The translations under genes were made by a program, and so were the position numbers. Shown in pieces: positions 46,749 to 58,003 of a stretch of 64,000 nucleotides of DNA. Under the pieces are notes generated by a model. The model made no database searches. It was given only the letters and a program-made list of their open reading frames with translations, and was not told where the DNA came from. Source of the DNA: Azospira sp. I13 (lineage in GTDB: Bacteria > Pseudomonadota > Gammaproteobacteria > Burkholderiales > Rhodocyclaceae); NCBI RefSeq assembly GCF_003112695.1, contig NZ_BFBP01000005.1, forward strand, positions 439-64,438, given 5' to 3'. Each line of letters starts with the position of its first letter. Within the stretch, counting starts at the first letter, position 1.

Positions 46749-49040
46749 ATGAAGAAAAACCTGTTGGCAGGGGTAATTGCGGCGCTTTTCGCTTCCGCAG
46801 CCCAGGCCTTCGACCCTTTTGTGGTCAAAGATATTCGCGTTGAAGGCATTCAGCGCACCGAGGCCGGCACCGTATTCAGCTACCTTCCCGTGCGGGTGGG
46901 CGATACCTTGAATGATGAAAAGGCGGCACAGGCGATCAAAGCCCTGTTTGCTACCGGTTTCTTCAAGGATGTGCGTATTGAAGTCGAAGCGGACGTGATG
47001 GTGCTGGTGCTCGAGGAGCGCCCGGCCATCTACCAGATCGATTTTGTCGGCCTCAAGGAATTCGACAAGGATCAGCTCAAAAAGGGGCTGAAGGATATCG
47101 GTCTGGCTGAATCCCGGATTTTCGACCGCGCCCTGCTCGACAAGGCCGAGCAGGAACTGAAGCGCCAATATCTTTCCCGTGGCCGCTATGCGGTGGAAGT
47201 GAAAACCACGGTGACGCCGCTCGAGCGTAACCGGGTCTCCATCAACTTCACCATCGACGAAGGTGAAGCTGCCAAGATCAAGCAGATCAACATCGTCGGC
47301 AACCAGGCCTTCAAGGAAAAGGAACTGCTGGAGCTGTTCCAGTTGCAGACGCCGGGCTGGCTGACCTGGTATACCAAAAACGACCAGTATTCCAAGCAAA
47401 AACTGACGGCTGACTTGGAAAGTCTCAAGTCCTACTACCAGAACCGCGGCTACCTGGAGTTTGGTATTGAATCAACCCAGGTGTCCATCAGTCCGGACAA
47501 GAAGGACATTTTCATCACCATCAGCGTCAATGAAGGGGAGCGCTTTATCGTTTCCTCCGTCAAGCTGGCGGGTGATCTGGTGGCTCCGGAAGAGGATTTG
47601 CGCAAGCTGGTGAAGGTCAAGCCGGGCGATATTTTCTCCCGTGAACGCCTCAATGAAACCCAGAAAGCCATCTCCGAGCGTCTCGGCAAGGAAGGCTATG
47701 CCTTTGCCAACGTGAACTCCGCGCCCGAAGTGGACAAGGAAAAGCGCCAGGTTGCCTTCACCATTTTCGTGGATCCGGGCAAGCGGGTTTATGTTCGCCG
47801 CATCAATATCGGCGGCAACAGTCGGACCCGGGACGAGGTGGTGCGCCAGGAAATGCGCCAGATGGAAGGCGGCTGGTACGACGCCGAGAAGATTCAGCTC
47901 TCCCGTCAGCGGGTGGACAAGCTGGGTTACTTCTCCGAAGTGACGGTGGAAACCCCGTCGGTGCCTGGTACCAGCGACCAGGTGGACGTCAATATGAACG
48001 TCACGGAAAAGCCCACTGGCAGCCTCATGCTGGGTGCCGGCTTCTCCAGTTCCGACGGCATCATCCTCTCCGGCTCCATCGCCCAGCAGAACCTATTCGG
48101 TAGCGGTAAATCCGTGGCCGTGGCCGTGAATACCGCCAAGTCCCGGGAAACCTACTCCTTCTCCTACACCAACCCCTATTTCACGGTGGATGGCATCAGT
48201 CAGGGCTTCGATATCTACAAGAAGACCTATGACCCCACTGGTACTTCCTACGCCAAGAGCTACAAGACCTCCTCCATTGGTGGCGGCCTGCGCTGGGGCG
48301 TACCCATTGCCGAAAAAGAAAGCATCAATTTCGGCGTGGCAGTGGACAAGACCGACATCGAGACCTTTGCCGACAGCCGTCGCATCTACAAGGATTTCAT
48401 CAAGGAATTCGGTAATTCCAATACCTCCGGCACGGTCAATCTGGGCTGGGGCCGCGATGCCCGCGATAGCCTCATTTACCCCACCTCGGGTACCTATACC
48501 CGCGTTAACGGGGAAATGTCTCCGGTGGGCAGCCTGAAGTTCTATCGCATGAACTTCCAGCACCAGCGCTTCATTCCCTTTACCAAGGATCTGGTGCTGA
48601 TGCTGAACGGTGAATTCGGCATGGGCAATGGCCTGGGTGGTAAACCCTTGCCCTTCTATCGCAGCTACTATGCCGGCGGCGTGACCTCGGTGCGTGGCTA
48701 TGACGTTGCCAGCCTGGGCCCCCGTCAGAGTGACGAAGCCATCGGCGGTAACAAGCGGGTGGTCATGAATGCCGAATTGCTGTTCCCCATGCCGGGTTCC
48801 GGGATGGACAAATCCCTGCGTCTGGGTTGGTTCGTCGATGCGGGTCAGGTGTTCGGGCCGAAGGATGATTTCGGCCGCTACTCCAAGGTCAGCCTGGCTG
48901 ATCTGCGTTACTCTACGGGCCTTGCCGTGGCGTGGACCTCGCCCATGGGCCCCCTCAAGTTCAGCATTGCCCAGCCCCTTAACGATAAGGAAGGGGACAA
49001 GACCCAACGGTTCCAATTCACCATGGGCACCACTTTTTAA
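46749..49040 (+). CDS. bamA: Outer-membrane protein assembly factor BamA
   Basis: 763 residues; starts 2 bases after the rseP stop. The signal peptide ends AAQA|FDPF. Five POTRA domains follow up to about residue 420, including KDIRVEGIQRTEAGTVFSYLP in the first. The rest is the 16-strand barrel with the conserved VRGYDVASLGPR loop-6 motif (VRGF-type). It ends in an aromatic residue (QFTMGTTF), the outer-membrane insertion signal. It folds beta-barrel proteins into the outer membrane. Confidence 0.98.
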   Translation: MKKNLLAGVIAALFASAAQAFDPFVVKDIRVEGIQRTEAGTVFSYLPVRVGDTLNDEKAAQAIKALFATGFFKDVRIEVEADVMVLVLEERPAIYQIDFVGLKEFDKDQLKKGLKDIGLAESRIFDRALLDKAEQELKRQYLSRGRYAVEVKTTVTPLERNRVSINFTIDEGEAAKIKQINIVGNQAFKEKELLELFQLQTPGWLTWYTKNDQYSKQKLTADLESLKSYYQNRGYLEFGIESTQVSISPDKKDIFITISVNEGERFIVSSVKLAGDLVAPEEDLRKLVKVKPGDIFSRERLNETQKAISERLGKEGYAFANVNSAPEVDKEKRQVAFTIFVDPGKRVYVRRINIGGNSRTRDEVVRQEMRQMEGGWYDAEKIQLSRQRVDKLGYFSEVTVETPSVPGTSDQVDVNMNVTEKPTGSLMLGAGFSSSDGIILSGSIAQQNLFGSGKSVAVAVNTAKSRETYSFSYTNPYFTVDGISQGFDIYKKTYDPTGTSYAKSYKTSSIGGGLRWGVPIAEKESINFGVAVDKTDIETFADSRRIYKDFIKEFGNSNTSGTVNLGWGRDARDSLIYPTSGTYTRVNGEMSPVGSLKFYRMNFQHQRFIPFTKDLVLMLNGEFGMGNGLGGKPLPFYRSYYAGGVTSVRGYDVASLGPRQSDEAIGGNKRVVMNAELLFPMPGSGMDKSLRLGWFVDAGQVFGPKDDFGRYSKVSLADLRYSTGLAVAWTSPMGPLKFSIAQPLNDKEGDKTQRFQFTMGTTF

Positions 49041-49055
49041 TCAGGAGAGACTGAT

Positions 49056-49577
49056 TTGAAACACACTATCCTCAAAGTCGGCGCTGCCGCTGTCCTGTCT
49101 GCCTTTCTGGCTGTGCCGGCCTTTGCCAACGAAGCGAGCAAGATCGGTTATGTAAACACCCAACGCGTTTTCCGCGATGCTCCGGCCGCAGTCAAGGCCC
49201 AGAAGAAGCTGGATGCCGAGTTTTCCCGTCGTGACCAGGATCTTCAGTCCATGGCCAAGAAGCTCCAGTCCCTGCAGGAAAGCCTGGAAAAGAACGGCGT
49301 TACTCTTTCCGACAGCGATCGCCGCAACAAGGAGCGTGAGCTGAATGATCTGAATCGCGACTTCCAGCGTCGTCAGCGTGAATTCCGTGAAGACCTGAAC
49401 CTGCGTCAAAACGAAGAAATGGCTGCCGTGCTGGAAAAGGCCAACAAGGCCATCAAGCAGATCGCCGAGAACGAGAAGTTCGACCTGATCCTGCAGGATG
49501 TGGTCTGGGTCAGCCCCAAGCTGGACATCACCGACAAGGTCATCAAGGCCCTGTCTGACGACAAGGCCGCCCGGTAA
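49056..49577 (+). CDS. skp: Periplasmic chaperone Skp (OmpH family)
   Basis: 173 residues, starting with TTG after CAGGAGAG. The signal peptide KVGAAAVLSAFLAVPAFA precedes SKIGYVNTQRVFRDAPA, the family N-terminus. A long charged coiled coil (residues 45-130) forms the tentacles. It carries unfolded outer-membrane proteins to BamA, whose gene lies 15 bases upstream. Confidence 0.95.
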   Translation: MKHTILKVGAAAVLSAFLAVPAFANEASKIGYVNTQRVFRDAPAAVKAQKKLDAEFSRRDQDLQSMAKKLQSLQESLEKNGVTLSDSDRRNKERELNDLNRDFQRRQREFREDLNLRQNEEMAAVLEKANKAIKQIAENEKFDLILQDVVWVSPKLDITDKVIKALSDDKAAR

Positions 49578-49596
49578 GGCGTTTCCCGGGGGATCC

Positions 49597-50583
49597 GTGG
49601 CCGGGGAGGGGGTTCGTCTCGACGCAATTGTCGCCCAGCTGGGAGGAACCTTGCTGGGCGATGGTGCCATTGGTGTGCACGGCGTCGGCACCCTGGCCGG
49701 GGCAGGGGAGGGACAGATCACCTTTCTTGCCAACCCCAAATATCGCAGTCAGCTGGCGGCAACCCGTGCGGCAGCGGTGATTCTCTCTCCTGCCATGCAG
49801 GAGGGATACGACGGGCCCCGTATCGTCGCAGACAATCCCTATGTCTACTACGCTCGGGTCGCCCAGCTGCTTTACCCTTCCCGGATTCCCGAGCAGCCCA
49901 TCCATCCGACGGCCGTGATTGGCCGCGATGTACTGCTGGGGGAGGGGGTGGTCATCCATGCCGGTTGTGTCATCGGCGATGGCGCCAGCATCGGTGACGA
50001 TTCGATACTGCATCCCAACGTAACGGTTTACGCCGGCTGCCGCATTGGCAAGCGGGCATTGATTCACGCCGGTGCCGTGATCGGCGCCGACGGCTTCGGC
50101 TTTGCCAAGGCCGGCGAAGCTTGGCTGAAAATTCCCCAGGTGGGCCGGGTGATCATTGGTGACGATGTGGAGATCGGCGCCAATACCACGATCGACCGAG
50201 GTGCCATCGAAGACACCGTGATCGGCGATGGGGTCAAGCTGGACAACCAGATCCAGGTGGGCCACAACGTCGTCATCGGTGATCACAGCGCCATGGCCGG
50301 GTGCGTCGGCATTGCCGGCAGCGCCCGCATCGGCCGGCGCTGTACCGTCGGCGGCGGCGCCATCATCCTCGGTCATCTGGAGCTGGCTGACGACGTGCAT
50401 GTCTCGTCCGGTACCCTGGTCGCCAAGAGCCTAAAGCAACCCGGGCAGTACACCGGGGCCTTCCCCGTCGAACGCCACGACGGCTGGCTGAAGAATGCAG
50501 CCCATCTGCGCCACCTTTCGAAGCTGGCCGACCGGGTCCACGAACTTGAAAAAAAACTTAGTGAGCTGGAGAAAAAATCTTGA
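49597..50583 (+). CDS. lpxD: UDP-3-O-acylglucosamine N-acyltransferase
   Basis: 328 residues from the GTG at 49597, preceded by a G-rich weak ribosome site. It adds the second acyl chain in lipid A synthesis. Left-handed beta-helix hexapeptides ([28 protein letters not shown] and following) form the core. The catalytic His lies in [13 protein letters not shown]. The C-terminus is a short coiled coil ([15 protein letters not shown]). Overlaps the fabZ start. Confidence 0.96.
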   Translation: MAGEGVRLDAIVAQLGGTLLGDGAIGVHGVGTLAGAGEGQITFLANPKYRSQLAATRAAAVILSPAMQEGYDGPRIVADNPYVYYARVAQLLYPSRIPEQPIHPTAVIGRDVLLGEGVVIHAGCVIGDGASIGDDSILHPNVTVYAGCRIGKRALIHAGAVIGADGFGFAKAGEAWLKIPQVGRVIIGDDVEIGANTTIDRGAIEDTVIGDGVKLDNQIQVGHNVVIGDHSAMAGCVGIAGSARIGRRCTVGGGAIILGHLELADDVHVSSGTLVAKSLKQPGQYTGAFPVERHDGWLKNAAHLRHLSKLADRVHELEKKLSELEKKS

Positions 50584-51026
50584 CCAACATGGACATCCAC
50601 CAAATTCTTGAATACCTGCCCCACCGCTACCCGATCCTGCTGGTGGACCGGGTGCTCGAGTGCGAGCCGGGCAAGAGCATCCATGCGATCAAGAACGTAA
50701 CCATCAATGAACCGTTCTTCAACGGTCACTTCCCCCATCATCCCGTCATGCCTGGCGTGCTGATCCTGGAAGCCCTGGCCCAGGCTGCCGCCATCCTGTC
50801 GTTCAAGACCATGGGCTCCAAGCCTGACGACAAGTCCGTGTATTACTTTGCCGGCATTGACGGTGCCCGCTTCAAGAAGCCGGTCAGCCCCGGCGACCAG
50901 CTCAACCTGCACGTCGAGATCATCGCCAGCAAGCGCGGTATCTGGAAGTTCAAGGCCGAAGCCCGGGTGGATGGCCTGCTGGCCACCGAGGCTGAACTGA
51001 TGTGCACCGTCCGCTCCATCGAGTAA
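50580..51026 (+). CDS. fabZ: 3-hydroxyacyl-ACP dehydratase FabZ
   Basis: 148 residues from a TTG at 50580, eight bases after GGAG and overlapping the lpxD stop. An ATG at 50589 is too far from that ribosome site. The hot-dog fold enzyme dehydrates 3-hydroxyacyl-ACP. [19 protein letters not shown] and [20 protein letters not shown] contain the catalytic His and Glu. It competes with LpxA/LpxD for the same hydroxyacyl-ACP, and the gene sits between lpxD and lpxA. Confidence 0.97.
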   Translation: MTNMDIHQILEYLPHRYPILLVDRVLECEPGKSIHAIKNVTINEPFFNGHFPHHPVMPGVLILEALAQAAAILSFKTMGSKPDDKSVYYFAGIDGARFKKPVSPGDQLNLHVEIIASKRGIWKFKAEARVDGLLATEAELMCTVRSIE

Positions 51027-51030
51027 GCCC

Positions 51031-51801
51031 ATGATCCATCAGACGGCCATCGTCCATCCCGGCGCCCGCCTCGGAGAGAACGTCTCCGTCGGCCCCTATT
51101 CCATCGTCGGCGAGCATGTGCAGATCGGTGACAACACCGAGATCGGTCCCCATGTGGTGATCGAGGGGCATACCTCCATCGGGCGGGACAACCGGATTTT
51201 CCAGTTCTCCTCCCTCGGCGCCGTCCCCCAGGACAAGAAGTACGCCAACGAGCCGACCCGGCTGGAAATCGGCGACCGCAACATCATCCGCGAGTTTTGC
51301 ACCTTCAACCTGGGCACCATCCAGGATGGCGGCATCACCCGCCTGGGTAACGACAACTGGATCATGGCTTATGTGCACCTGGCCCACGACTGCCAGGTGG
51401 GCGATCACACCATTTTCGCCAACAATGCCCAGCTGGCCGGGCATTGCCATGTTGGCGATTACGCCATTCTTGGCGGCTTCACCGTGGTGCACCAGTTTGT
51501 ACGTATCGGTGCCCATTCCATGACCGGCATGGGCACTATCCTCTTCCAGGACCTGCCGCCCTACGTTACGGCCGCGGGCAACACCGCCTCGCCCTATGGC
51601 ATCAACAGCGAGGGGCTGAAGCGTCGCGGTTTCTCCTCCGAAGCCCTGATGGCGCTGAAGCGTGCCTACCGGGCCATCTACAAGTCTGGCCTGACCCTGG
51701 AAGAAGCCAAGGCCAAGCTGGAGGCCGATGTGGCCAAGCATCCCGAATACCAGCTGCTGCTCGATTTCCTCGCCGTGTCCAAGCGCGGCATCGTGCGGTG
51801 A
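51031..51801 (+). CDS. lpxA: UDP-N-acetylglucosamine acyltransferase
   Basis: 256 residues, 4 bases after fabZ. First enzyme of lipid A synthesis. A left-handed beta-helix from hexapeptide repeats begins [26 protein letters not shown]. The catalytic His lies in the [18 protein letters not shown] segment. [15 protein letters not shown] follows. The helical C-terminal domain is complete. Confidence 0.98.
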   Translation: MIHQTAIVHPGARLGENVSVGPYSIVGEHVQIGDNTEIGPHVVIEGHTSIGRDNRIFQFSSLGAVPQDKKYANEPTRLEIGDRNIIREFCTFNLGTIQDGGITRLGNDNWIMAYVHLAHDCQVGDHTIFANNAQLAGHCHVGDYAILGGFTVVHQFVRIGAHSMTGMGTILFQDLPPYVTAAGNTASPYGINSEGLKRRGFSSEALMALKRAYRAIYKSGLTLEEAKAKLEADVAKHPEYQLLLDFLAVSKRGIVR

Positions 51802-51805
51802 GGCC

Positions 51806-52993
51806 ATGGCCGGTAACGGAATCCGCATCGCCATGGTGGCGGGGGAAGCCTCGGGCGACCTCCTGGCCAGCCATCTGATCAAAGCGCTCAAACAGCATCT
51901 GCCGGACGCTACTTTCTATGGTATCGGCGGCCCCAAGATGGCCGCCCAGGGCTTTGATGCCTGGTGGCCCCTGGAAAAGCTGGCCGTGCGTGGCTATGTC
52001 GAAGTACTCAAGCATTACCGGGAAATCACCGGCATCCGGCGGCAACTGAAGAAACGCCTGCTGGAGGAAAAGCCCGATGTCTTCATCGGTGTGGATGCCC
52101 CTGATTTCAACCTGGACCTGGAACGGGCTCTGAAGAACAAGGGTGTCCCGGCCATCCACTACGTCAGTCCTTCCATCTGGGCCTGGCGCGGTAAGCGTAT
52201 TCACAAGATCGCCCGCTCCGTCTCCCGTATGCTGTGCCTGTTCCCCTTCGAACCGGCCTTGTATGAAGCCAAGGGCGTGCCGGTGGACTACGTGGGCCAC
52301 CCGGTGGCCGACATGGCGCCCCTGGAAGTGGATCGCAAGGCCGCCCGGGAAAAGCTCAATCTGCCCGTGGATGCGCCGATTTTCGCCTTTCTGCCCGGCA
52401 GTCGTCAGTCCGAGCTGGAATACATGGCGGATACCTTCATCGAGACGGCCAAGCGCCTCCATGCCCGGCTGCCCCGGGCCATTTTCCTGGTGCCCCTGGC
52501 CACCCGGGAAACCCGGCTGCTCTTTGAAACCGCCATGTATCGCCATCAGGCCCTGGATTTGCCTTTCAACCTGCTCTTTGGCCACTCCCATGACGCCATG
52601 GCGGCGGCCGACACGGTGCTGGTGGCCAGCGGTACCGCCACCCTCGAAGCGGCTTTGCTGAAGCGCCCCATGGCCATTGCCTACCGCATGGCGCCGTTTT
52701 CCTGGCGGCTGATGAAGCGCATGAAGTACCAGCCCTGGGTCGGGTTGCCAAACATCCTGGCGGGCCAGTTCGTGGTGCCGGAATTCCTGCAGGAAGATGC
52801 CACGCCGGACAACCTGGCCCAGGCCCTGCTCAATCTGCAGACAGACAAGGTGCTGCGCCAGCGCATCGAGGAGGAGTTCCTCCGCATCCACCTGCTGCTG
52901 CGGCAGAACACCGCCGAAAAGGCGGCAGCGGCGATTCTCTCCGTGCTGGGCCGGCGGCCCCTTGTTGCCCGCGATGTCCCTGCAGCTGTTTGA
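51806..52993 (+). CDS. lpxB: Lipid-A-disaccharide synthase
   Basis: 395 residues from the ATG at 51806, 4 bases after lpxA. A GT19 glycosyltransferase that joins lipid X to UDP-diacylglucosamine. It begins [65 protein letters not shown] and [21 protein letters not shown] are family motifs. Its end overlaps rnhB by 20 bases. Confidence 0.98.
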   Translation: MAGNGIRIAMVAGEASGDLLASHLIKALKQHLPDATFYGIGGPKMAAQGFDAWWPLEKLAVRGYVEVLKHYREITGIRRQLKKRLLEEKPDVFIGVDAPDFNLDLERALKNKGVPAIHYVSPSIWAWRGKRIHKIARSVSRMLCLFPFEPALYEAKGVPVDYVGHPVADMAPLEVDRKAAREKLNLPVDAPIFAFLPGSRQSELEYMADTFIETAKRLHARLPRAIFLVPLATRETRLLFETAMYRHQALDLPFNLLFGHSHDAMAAADTVLVASGTATLEAALLKRPMAIAYRMAPFSWRLMKRMKYQPWVGLPNILAGQFVVPEFLQEDATPDNLAQALLNLQTDKVLRQRIEEEFLRIHLLLRQNTAEKAAAAILSVLGRRPLVARDVPAAV

Positions 52994-53570
52994 CGAGGCC
53001 GTGTGCGGCATCGACGAAGCCGGCCGTGGTCCCCTGGCCGGTTCCGTCGTGGCGGCGGCCGTCATTCTCGATCCGGCCCGGCCCATTGCCGGGCTCAACG
53101 ATTCCAAGAAGCTGACCGCGGCGCGCCGCGAGGCCCTGGCCCTGGAAATCCGCGAGAAGGCCCTGGCCTGGTGTGTGGCCGAAGCCTCGGTGGCGGAAAT
53201 CGACCAGCTCAACATCCTCCACGCCACCATGCTGGCCATGCAGCGGGCGGTGGCAGGGCTGGCCGTGGTGCCGCTACGGGCCCTGGTGGATGGCAATCGT
53301 TGCCCCAAGCTGGCGGTGCCGGTGGAGGCCGTGGTCAAGGGGGATGGCAAGGTGGCCTGCATCGCTGCTGCCTCCATCCTCGCCAAGACGGATCGGGACC
53401 ACGCCATGCTGGCGCTGCATCAGCAATACCCCGATTACGGTTTTGACCGCCACATGGGCTATCCCACCGCCGACCATCTGGAGCGCCTGCGCTGCCATGG
53501 CCCGACGCCGGTGCATCGCCGCTCCTTCGGGCCGGTCAAGGCCCTGCTGGCCCAGGCCAGCCTGTTCTGA
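52974..53570 (+). CDS. rnhB: Ribonuclease HII
   Basis: 198 residues from an ATG inside the lpxB end, preceded by a weak ribosome site, so probably coupled. It removes ribonucleotides from DNA. The active-site start [22 protein letters not shown] and the later [32 protein letters not shown] carry the DEDD residues. The lpxB-rnhB order is common in proteobacteria. Confidence 0.97.
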   Translation: MSLQLFDEAVCGIDEAGRGPLAGSVVAAAVILDPARPIAGLNDSKKLTAARREALALEIREKALAWCVAEASVAEIDQLNILHATMLAMQRAVAGLAVVPLRALVDGNRCPKLAVPVEAVVKGDGKVACIAAASILAKTDRDHAMLALHQQYPDYGFDRHMGYPTADHLERLRCHGPTPVHRRSFGPVKALLAQASLF

Positions 53571-53604
53571 GCCTATCTGAGTCTGATCCAGGCCTTCTCC
53601 GACC

Positions 53605-54381
53605 ATGCGTGAAATCCAGTCCGCCGACAATCCGGCCTACCGCCAGTTGCGTCGCCTCTGCCAATCCGGCCGGGAGCGCCGCAAGACCGGTCTTTCGGTG
53701 CTTGACGGCATGCACCTGATCACCGCCTACGAAGAGCGTTTCCAGCGGGTGCGGGAGCTTTTTGTCAGCGCCGGCAGCCAGCACAAGGATGAAATCGCCG
53801 CCTGTCTGGCCAGCCATGGTGGCATCAAGCAGACCCTGCTGCCCGATCGCCTCTTCGAAGAGCTGGGGCTGGTGGATTCCCCCACTGGCATCGTTGCCCT
53901 CATCGACACGCCGGTGCCCGGGGCTGGCCCGGACTTTCAGGCTGATGCGGTGCTGCTGGACGGCGTGCAGGACCCGGGCAATCTCGGCTCCATCCTGCGC
54001 AGTGCGGCAGCAGCCGGCTTTCGCCAGGTGCTGTTGAGCCCGGATTGCGCCCAGGCCTGGTCGCCCAAGGTGCTGCGGGCGGGGCAGGGCGCCCATTTTC
54101 AGACCACGCTCCACGAAAGTCAGGACCTGTGCGCCTTCCTTGCCCGCTATGCCGGCCAGGCCGCCGTGACGGTGCTGGGGGCCTCCCGGTCCCTGTTTGA
54201 CGGGAATTTTGCCGGCCCCACCGCCTGGGTCTTCGGTTCCGAAGGGCAGGGCGTTCGGCCTGAGGTTCAGGCCGCGGCGGGCCTGCATCTGGCCATTCCC
54301 ATGCCAGGGGGCAGCGAATCCCTCAACGTGGCTGCTGCCGCTGCGATCTGCCTGTTCGAGACGGTGCGCCAACGGCGCTGA
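53605..54381 (+). CDS. SpoU/TrmH-family RNA 2'-O-methyltransferase
   Basis: 258 residues. An N-terminal substrate-binding domain (about 1-100) is followed by the SPOUT knot domain. Motif 1 is DGVQDPGNLGSILRSAAAAGF, with the Asn-Arg pair. Motif 2 is AWVFGSEGQGV and motif 3 is IPMPGGSESLNVAAAAAICLFE. It methylates a ribose 2'-OH in rRNA or tRNA using S-adenosylmethionine. RlmB- or TsnR-like assignment cannot be settled by eye. It follows rnhB by 34 bases and is convergent with ppsR. Confidence 0.9.
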   Translation: MREIQSADNPAYRQLRRLCQSGRERRKTGLSVLDGMHLITAYEERFQRVRELFVSAGSQHKDEIAACLASHGGIKQTLLPDRLFEELGLVDSPTGIVALIDTPVPGAGPDFQADAVLLDGVQDPGNLGSILRSAAAAGFRQVLLSPDCAQAWSPKVLRAGQGAHFQTTLHESQDLCAFLARYAGQAAVTVLGASRSLFDGNFAGPTAWVFGSEGQGVRPEVQAAAGLHLAIPMPGGSESLNVAAAAAICLFETVRQRR

Positions 54382-54415
54382 GTTGCCGGCCCGGAGGGTA
54401 TGCCCTGAGATGCAG

Positions 54416-54465
54416 CAGGGGCGCCGTTCTTCCGCGATAGGCTGCGGAGAAGGGCGCCCCTGTTG
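54416..54465. terminator. Bidirectional hairpin between the methyltransferase gene and ppsR
   Basis: Outer arms CAGGGGCGCC and GGCGCCCCTG pair perfectly, and inner CTTCCGC pairs with GCGGAGAAG with a bulge. Located between convergent genes. Confidence 0.75.
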
Positions 54466-54494
54466 CGTTGTGGCGCAGGTAGCTTGGACGGCGC

Positions 54495-55337
54495 TTAGAA
54501 GCTGAGTCGTTCCAGCTTCACTTCCTGCATGATGGTGGTGGAAATTTCCTCGATGGACTTGGTGGATGAATCGAGCCAGCGGATGCCGTGGCCGCGCATC
54601 ATCTTTTCCGCTTCCTTCACTTCGTAGCGGCAGTTTTCCAGAGAGGCGTACTTGCTGTTGGGGCGCCGTTCGCTGCGGATCTGGTTGAGCCGTTCCGGCT
54701 GGATGGTCAGGCCGAAGAGCTTGTCCTGGTGCTTGATGAGGCTGTCCGGCAGCTTCATGCGCTCGAAGTCTTCGGGAATCAGAGGGAAATTGGCGGCCTT
54801 CACGCCGAACTGCATGGCCAGGTAGAGGCTGGTGGGGGTCTTGCCGCAGCGGGAAACGCCCACCAGGATCACGTCGGCCTGCTCTAGCCCCTGGTTGGTC
54901 ACCCCGTCGTCGTGGGAGAGGGTGTAGTTGATGGCCTCGATGCGCTGCTTGTAGTCGTTGGTATCGATGGAACCGTGGGTGCGGCCGATGGTGTGGGTGG
55001 ATTTCACCCCCAGCTCCGCTTCCAGGGGCACGATGAAGGTTTCGAAGAAGTTCAGGCAGAGCGTGTCCGCATTGCTGATGATGCGGTTCAGCTCCCGATC
55101 CACCAGGGTGGAGAAAACGATGGGGCGGGCGCCGTCCTGCCGGGTAGCTTCCTGCAGGCGATCCAGGCATTCCCAGGCCTTTTCCGGGGTGTTGACGAAG
55201 GGAATGCGCACCTGCTTGAGCCGCACGCCCTCGAATTGGGTGAGCAGGCTGTGGCCCAGGGTCTCGGCGGTGATGCCGGTCCCGTCGGAGATGAAGAAAA
55301 TGGTTCGGGCGGGCAGCGGGGGTGCAGCTTGGGTCAT
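54495..55337 (-). CDS. ppsR: PEP synthase regulatory kinase/pyrophosphorylase
   Basis: 280 residues (DUF299 family). It inactivates PEP synthase by ADP-dependent phosphorylation and reactivates it with phosphate. [21 protein letters not shown] is the N-terminal signature and [20 protein letters not shown] is the nucleotide-binding P-loop. The ATG at 55337 has AGGGAAAT upstream; an in-frame ATG eight codons earlier lacks one. Divergent from its target gene ppsA, the common arrangement. Confidence 0.96.
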   Translation of the reverse strand: MTQAAPPLPARTIFFISDGTGITAETLGHSLLTQFEGVRLKQVRIPFVNTPEKAWECLDRLQEATRQDGARPIVFSTLVDRELNRIISNADTLCLNFFETFIVPLEAELGVKSTHTIGRTHGSIDTNDYKQRIEAINYTLSHDDGVTNQGLEQADVILVGVSRCGKTPTSLYLAMQFGVKAANFPLIPEDFERMKLPDSLIKHQDKLFGLTIQPERLNQIRSERRPNSKYASLENCRYEVKEAEKMMRGHGIRWLDSSTKSIEEISTTIMQEVKLERLSF

Positions 55338-55424
55338 GGATTTCCCTAATCGGCGGGTCAAGTGTTGTGGAAGGCGCTAAAATATCGGTTTCCCGACTTT
55401 GAAACAATCTTCAGGAAGGACTTC

Positions 55425-57800
55425 ATGAGCGATTATGTGATCGGTTTCGACCAACTGCGCATGACCGATGTGGATCGTGTTGGCGGCAAGAACGCCTCCC
55501 TCGGCGAAATGATCAGCCAGCTGGCCAATACCGGTGTGCGGGTTCCCGGCGGTTTTGCCACCACGGCCCATGCCTATCGGGAGTTTCTTGCCCATGAAGG
55601 CCTGGCCGCCCGCATCGAGGCAGAACTCTCCACGCTGGATGTGGATAACGTCAATGCCCTGCTGGCTGCTGGCGCCAAGATCCGCCAGTGGATCATCGAT
55701 ACCCCGTTCCCGGCCCAGCTGCAGAACGAGATCAAGGCCCACTACGACGCCCTGATCGCCGATTCCACCGCCGACGCCTCCTTCGCCGTGCGCTCCTCCG
55801 CCACTGCCGAGGATCTGCCCGACGCCTCCTTCGCCGGCCAGCAGGAAACCTTCCTCAACATCCACGGCTTCGACAACATCCTTCACGCCATGAAGGAAGT
55901 GTTCGCCTCCCTGTACAACGACCGGGCCATTTCCTACCGGGTGCACAAGGGCTTCACCCACGCCGAAGTGGCATTGTCTGCCGGCGTACAGCGCATGGTG
56001 CGTTCCGACAAGGGCGCTGCCGGTGTGTTGTTCACCCTGGATACCGAATCCGGCTTCCGCGATGCCGTCTTCGTCACCGCCTCCTACGGCCTCGGCGAGA
56101 CCGTGGTGCAGGGCGCCGTGAACCCGGACGAGTTCTACGTGCACAAGCCCATGCTGGCCGCCGGCAAGAAGGCCGTGATCCGCCGCAACCTGGGTTCCAA
56201 GCTGATCAAGATGACCTTCTCCGCCGAGAAGGTCGCCGGCAAGTCCACCATCACCGAGGACGTGGCCGAGGCCGACCGTCACCGTTTCGCCATCACCGAT
56301 GCCGAAGTGGAGGAACTGGCCCGCTACGCCATGATCATCGAGAAGCACTACCAGCGCCCCATGGACATCGAGTGGGGCAAGGATGGTGTGGATGGCAAGC
56401 TGTACATCCTGCAGGCCCGCCCCGAGACCGTGAAGTCCCAGGAAAGCCACGGCCGCCTGGAGAAGTTCAAGCTCAAGTCCTTCTCCAAGGTGCTGGCCTC
56501 CGGCCGTGCCATCGGCCAGAAGATCGGCGTCGGCCCGGTGCGCGTGGTGCGCGATCCCTCCGAGATGGACCAGGTCAAGCCCGGTGATGTACTGGTGGCC
56601 GACATGACCGATCCCAACTGGGAGCCGGTGATGAAGCGGGCTTCCGCCATCGTCACCAACCGCGGTGGCCGTACCTGCCACGCCGCCATCATTGCCCGCG
56701 AACTGGGCATTCCCGCCATCGTCGGTTGCGGTGACGCTACCGAAACCCTGGGCGAAGGCGAAGTGGTCACGGTCTCCTGCACCGAAGGCGACACCGGCCA
56801 CGTCTATCGCGGCAAGCTGGATTACGAAGTGATCTCCCGCGATCTGGGCACCATGCCCGAGATTCAGACCAAGATCATGATGAACGTGGGTAACCCGGAG
56901 CTGGCCTTCGAGTTCTCCCAGCTGCCCAACGCCGGCGTTGGCCTGGCCCGGGTTGAATTCGTCATCAACAACGTCATCGGCATCCACCCCAAGGCCATCC
57001 TGGAAATCGATCGCCTGCCCGCTTCCAAGCGGGAAGAGATTCAGCGTCGCGCCCGGGGTTACGCCAATCCGGTGGAATTCTTCGTCGAGAAGCTGGCCGA
57101 AGGCGTCTCCACCATTGCCGCCGCTTTCTGGCCCAAGCCCGTCATCGTGCGTCTCTCCGACTTCAAGTCCAACGAGTACCGCAAGCTGCTGGGTGGCGAT
57201 CTCTACGAACCCGAGGAAGAAAACCCCATGCTGGGCTTCCGCGGTGCTTCCCGCTACATCGCCAGTACCTTCCGCGACTGTTTTGCCCTGGAATGCCGTG
57301 CCATGAAGAAGGTCCGGGAAGAAATGGGCCTGACCAACGTGGAACTGATGGTGCCCTTCGTGCGCACCGTCGATGAAGGTAAGGGCGTGGTCAGCCTGCT
57401 GGCCGAGCACGGCCTGAAGCAAGGCGAGAACAATCTCAAGCTGATCATGATGTGCGAGATTCCCTCCAACGCCCTGCTGGCCGACCAGTTCCTGGAAGTG
57501 TTCGACGGCTTCTCCATCGGCTCCAACGACCTGACCCAGCTGACCCTGGGCCTGGACCGGGATTCCGGCCTGGTGGCTTCCCTCTTCGACGAGCGGGACC
57601 CGGCGGTGAAGACCCTGCTGGCCATGGCCATCGCCTCCGCCAACAAGAAGGGCAAGTACGTCGGTATCTGCGGCCAGGGCCCCTCCGACCATCCCGATCT
57701 GGCTGAGTGGTTGATGGATCAGGGCATTTCCTCCATCTCCCTCAACCCGGATACGGTGGTGGATACCTGGACCCGCCTGGGCGCCCACAAGGCCGGCTAA
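55425..57800 (+). CDS. ppsA: Phosphoenolpyruvate synthase
   Basis: 791 residues from the ATG after AGGAAGGACTTC. It converts pyruvate, ATP and water to PEP, AMP and phosphate for gluconeogenesis. Domains: N-terminal ATP-grasp ([21 protein letters not shown]), central phosphohistidine domain with [21 protein letters not shown], and C-terminal PEP/pyruvate barrel ending in [17 protein letters not shown] with the catalytic Cys. The regulator ppsR is divergent across about 87 bases that must hold both promoters. Confidence 0.98.
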   Translation: MSDYVIGFDQLRMTDVDRVGGKNASLGEMISQLANTGVRVPGGFATTAHAYREFLAHEGLAARIEAELSTLDVDNVNALLAAGAKIRQWIIDTPFPAQLQNEIKAHYDALIADSTADASFAVRSSATAEDLPDASFAGQQETFLNIHGFDNILHAMKEVFASLYNDRAISYRVHKGFTHAEVALSAGVQRMVRSDKGAAGVLFTLDTESGFRDAVFVTASYGLGETVVQGAVNPDEFYVHKPMLAAGKKAVIRRNLGSKLIKMTFSAEKVAGKSTITEDVAEADRHRFAITDAEVEELARYAMIIEKHYQRPMDIEWGKDGVDGKLYILQARPETVKSQESHGRLEKFKLKSFSKVLASGRAIGQKIGVGPVRVVRDPSEMDQVKPGDVLVADMTDPNWEPVMKRASAIVTNRGGRTCHAAIIARELGIPAIVGCGDATETLGEGEVVTVSCTEGDTGHVYRGKLDYEVISRDLGTMPEIQTKIMMNVGNPELAFEFSQLPNAGVGLARVEFVINNVIGIHPKAILEIDRLPASKREEIQRRARGYANPVEFFVEKLAEGVSTIAAAFWPKPVIVRLSDFKSNEYRKLLGGDLYEPEEENPMLGFRGASRYIASTFRDCFALECRAMKKVREEMGLTNVELMVPFVRTVDEGKGVVSLLAEHGLKQGENNLKLIMMCEIPSNALLADQFLEVFDGFSIGSNDLTQLTLGLDRDSGLVASLFDERDPAVKTLLAMAIASANKKGKYVGICGQGPSDHPDLAEWLMDQGISSISLNPDTVVDTWTRLGAHKAG

Positions 57801-57821
57801 ACCTGGACTCAAGCTCCAGCC

Positions 57822-57852
57822 AAAAGGCGCCGCAATTGCGGCGCCTTTTTTA
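57822..57852 (+). terminator. Rho-independent terminator of ppsA
   Basis: A perfect 12-bp stem, AAAAGGCGCCGC / GCGGCGCCTTTT, with an AATT loop and T run, about 20 bases past the stop. Confidence 0.93.
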
Positions 57853-57924
57853 TTGCCGTAATGCATCTGGATGCTATTGGGAGATGCGGAACCGCTCGCA
57901 GTTACCCATCATGGCCATGGGCCT

Positions 57925-57989
57925 GAGAGGCAGGCGGCAAGCGGCAGAGGGCGGGCAGGCTACGGAGAATGGCGTCCTTCCTGCCTCTC
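57925..57989. repeat. Inverted repeat downstream of the ppsA terminator
   Basis: GAGAGGCAGG (57925-57934) and CCTGCCTCTC (57980-57989) are perfect complements with a 45-base spacer. The spacer contains GAGAATGGCGTCC, nearly the same as a string next to the hairpin at 27559-27618. Possibly a dispersed repeat, or part of the minus-strand terminator region. Confidence 0.4.
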
Positions 57990-58003
57990 CGGGAGGGGAC
58001 TGC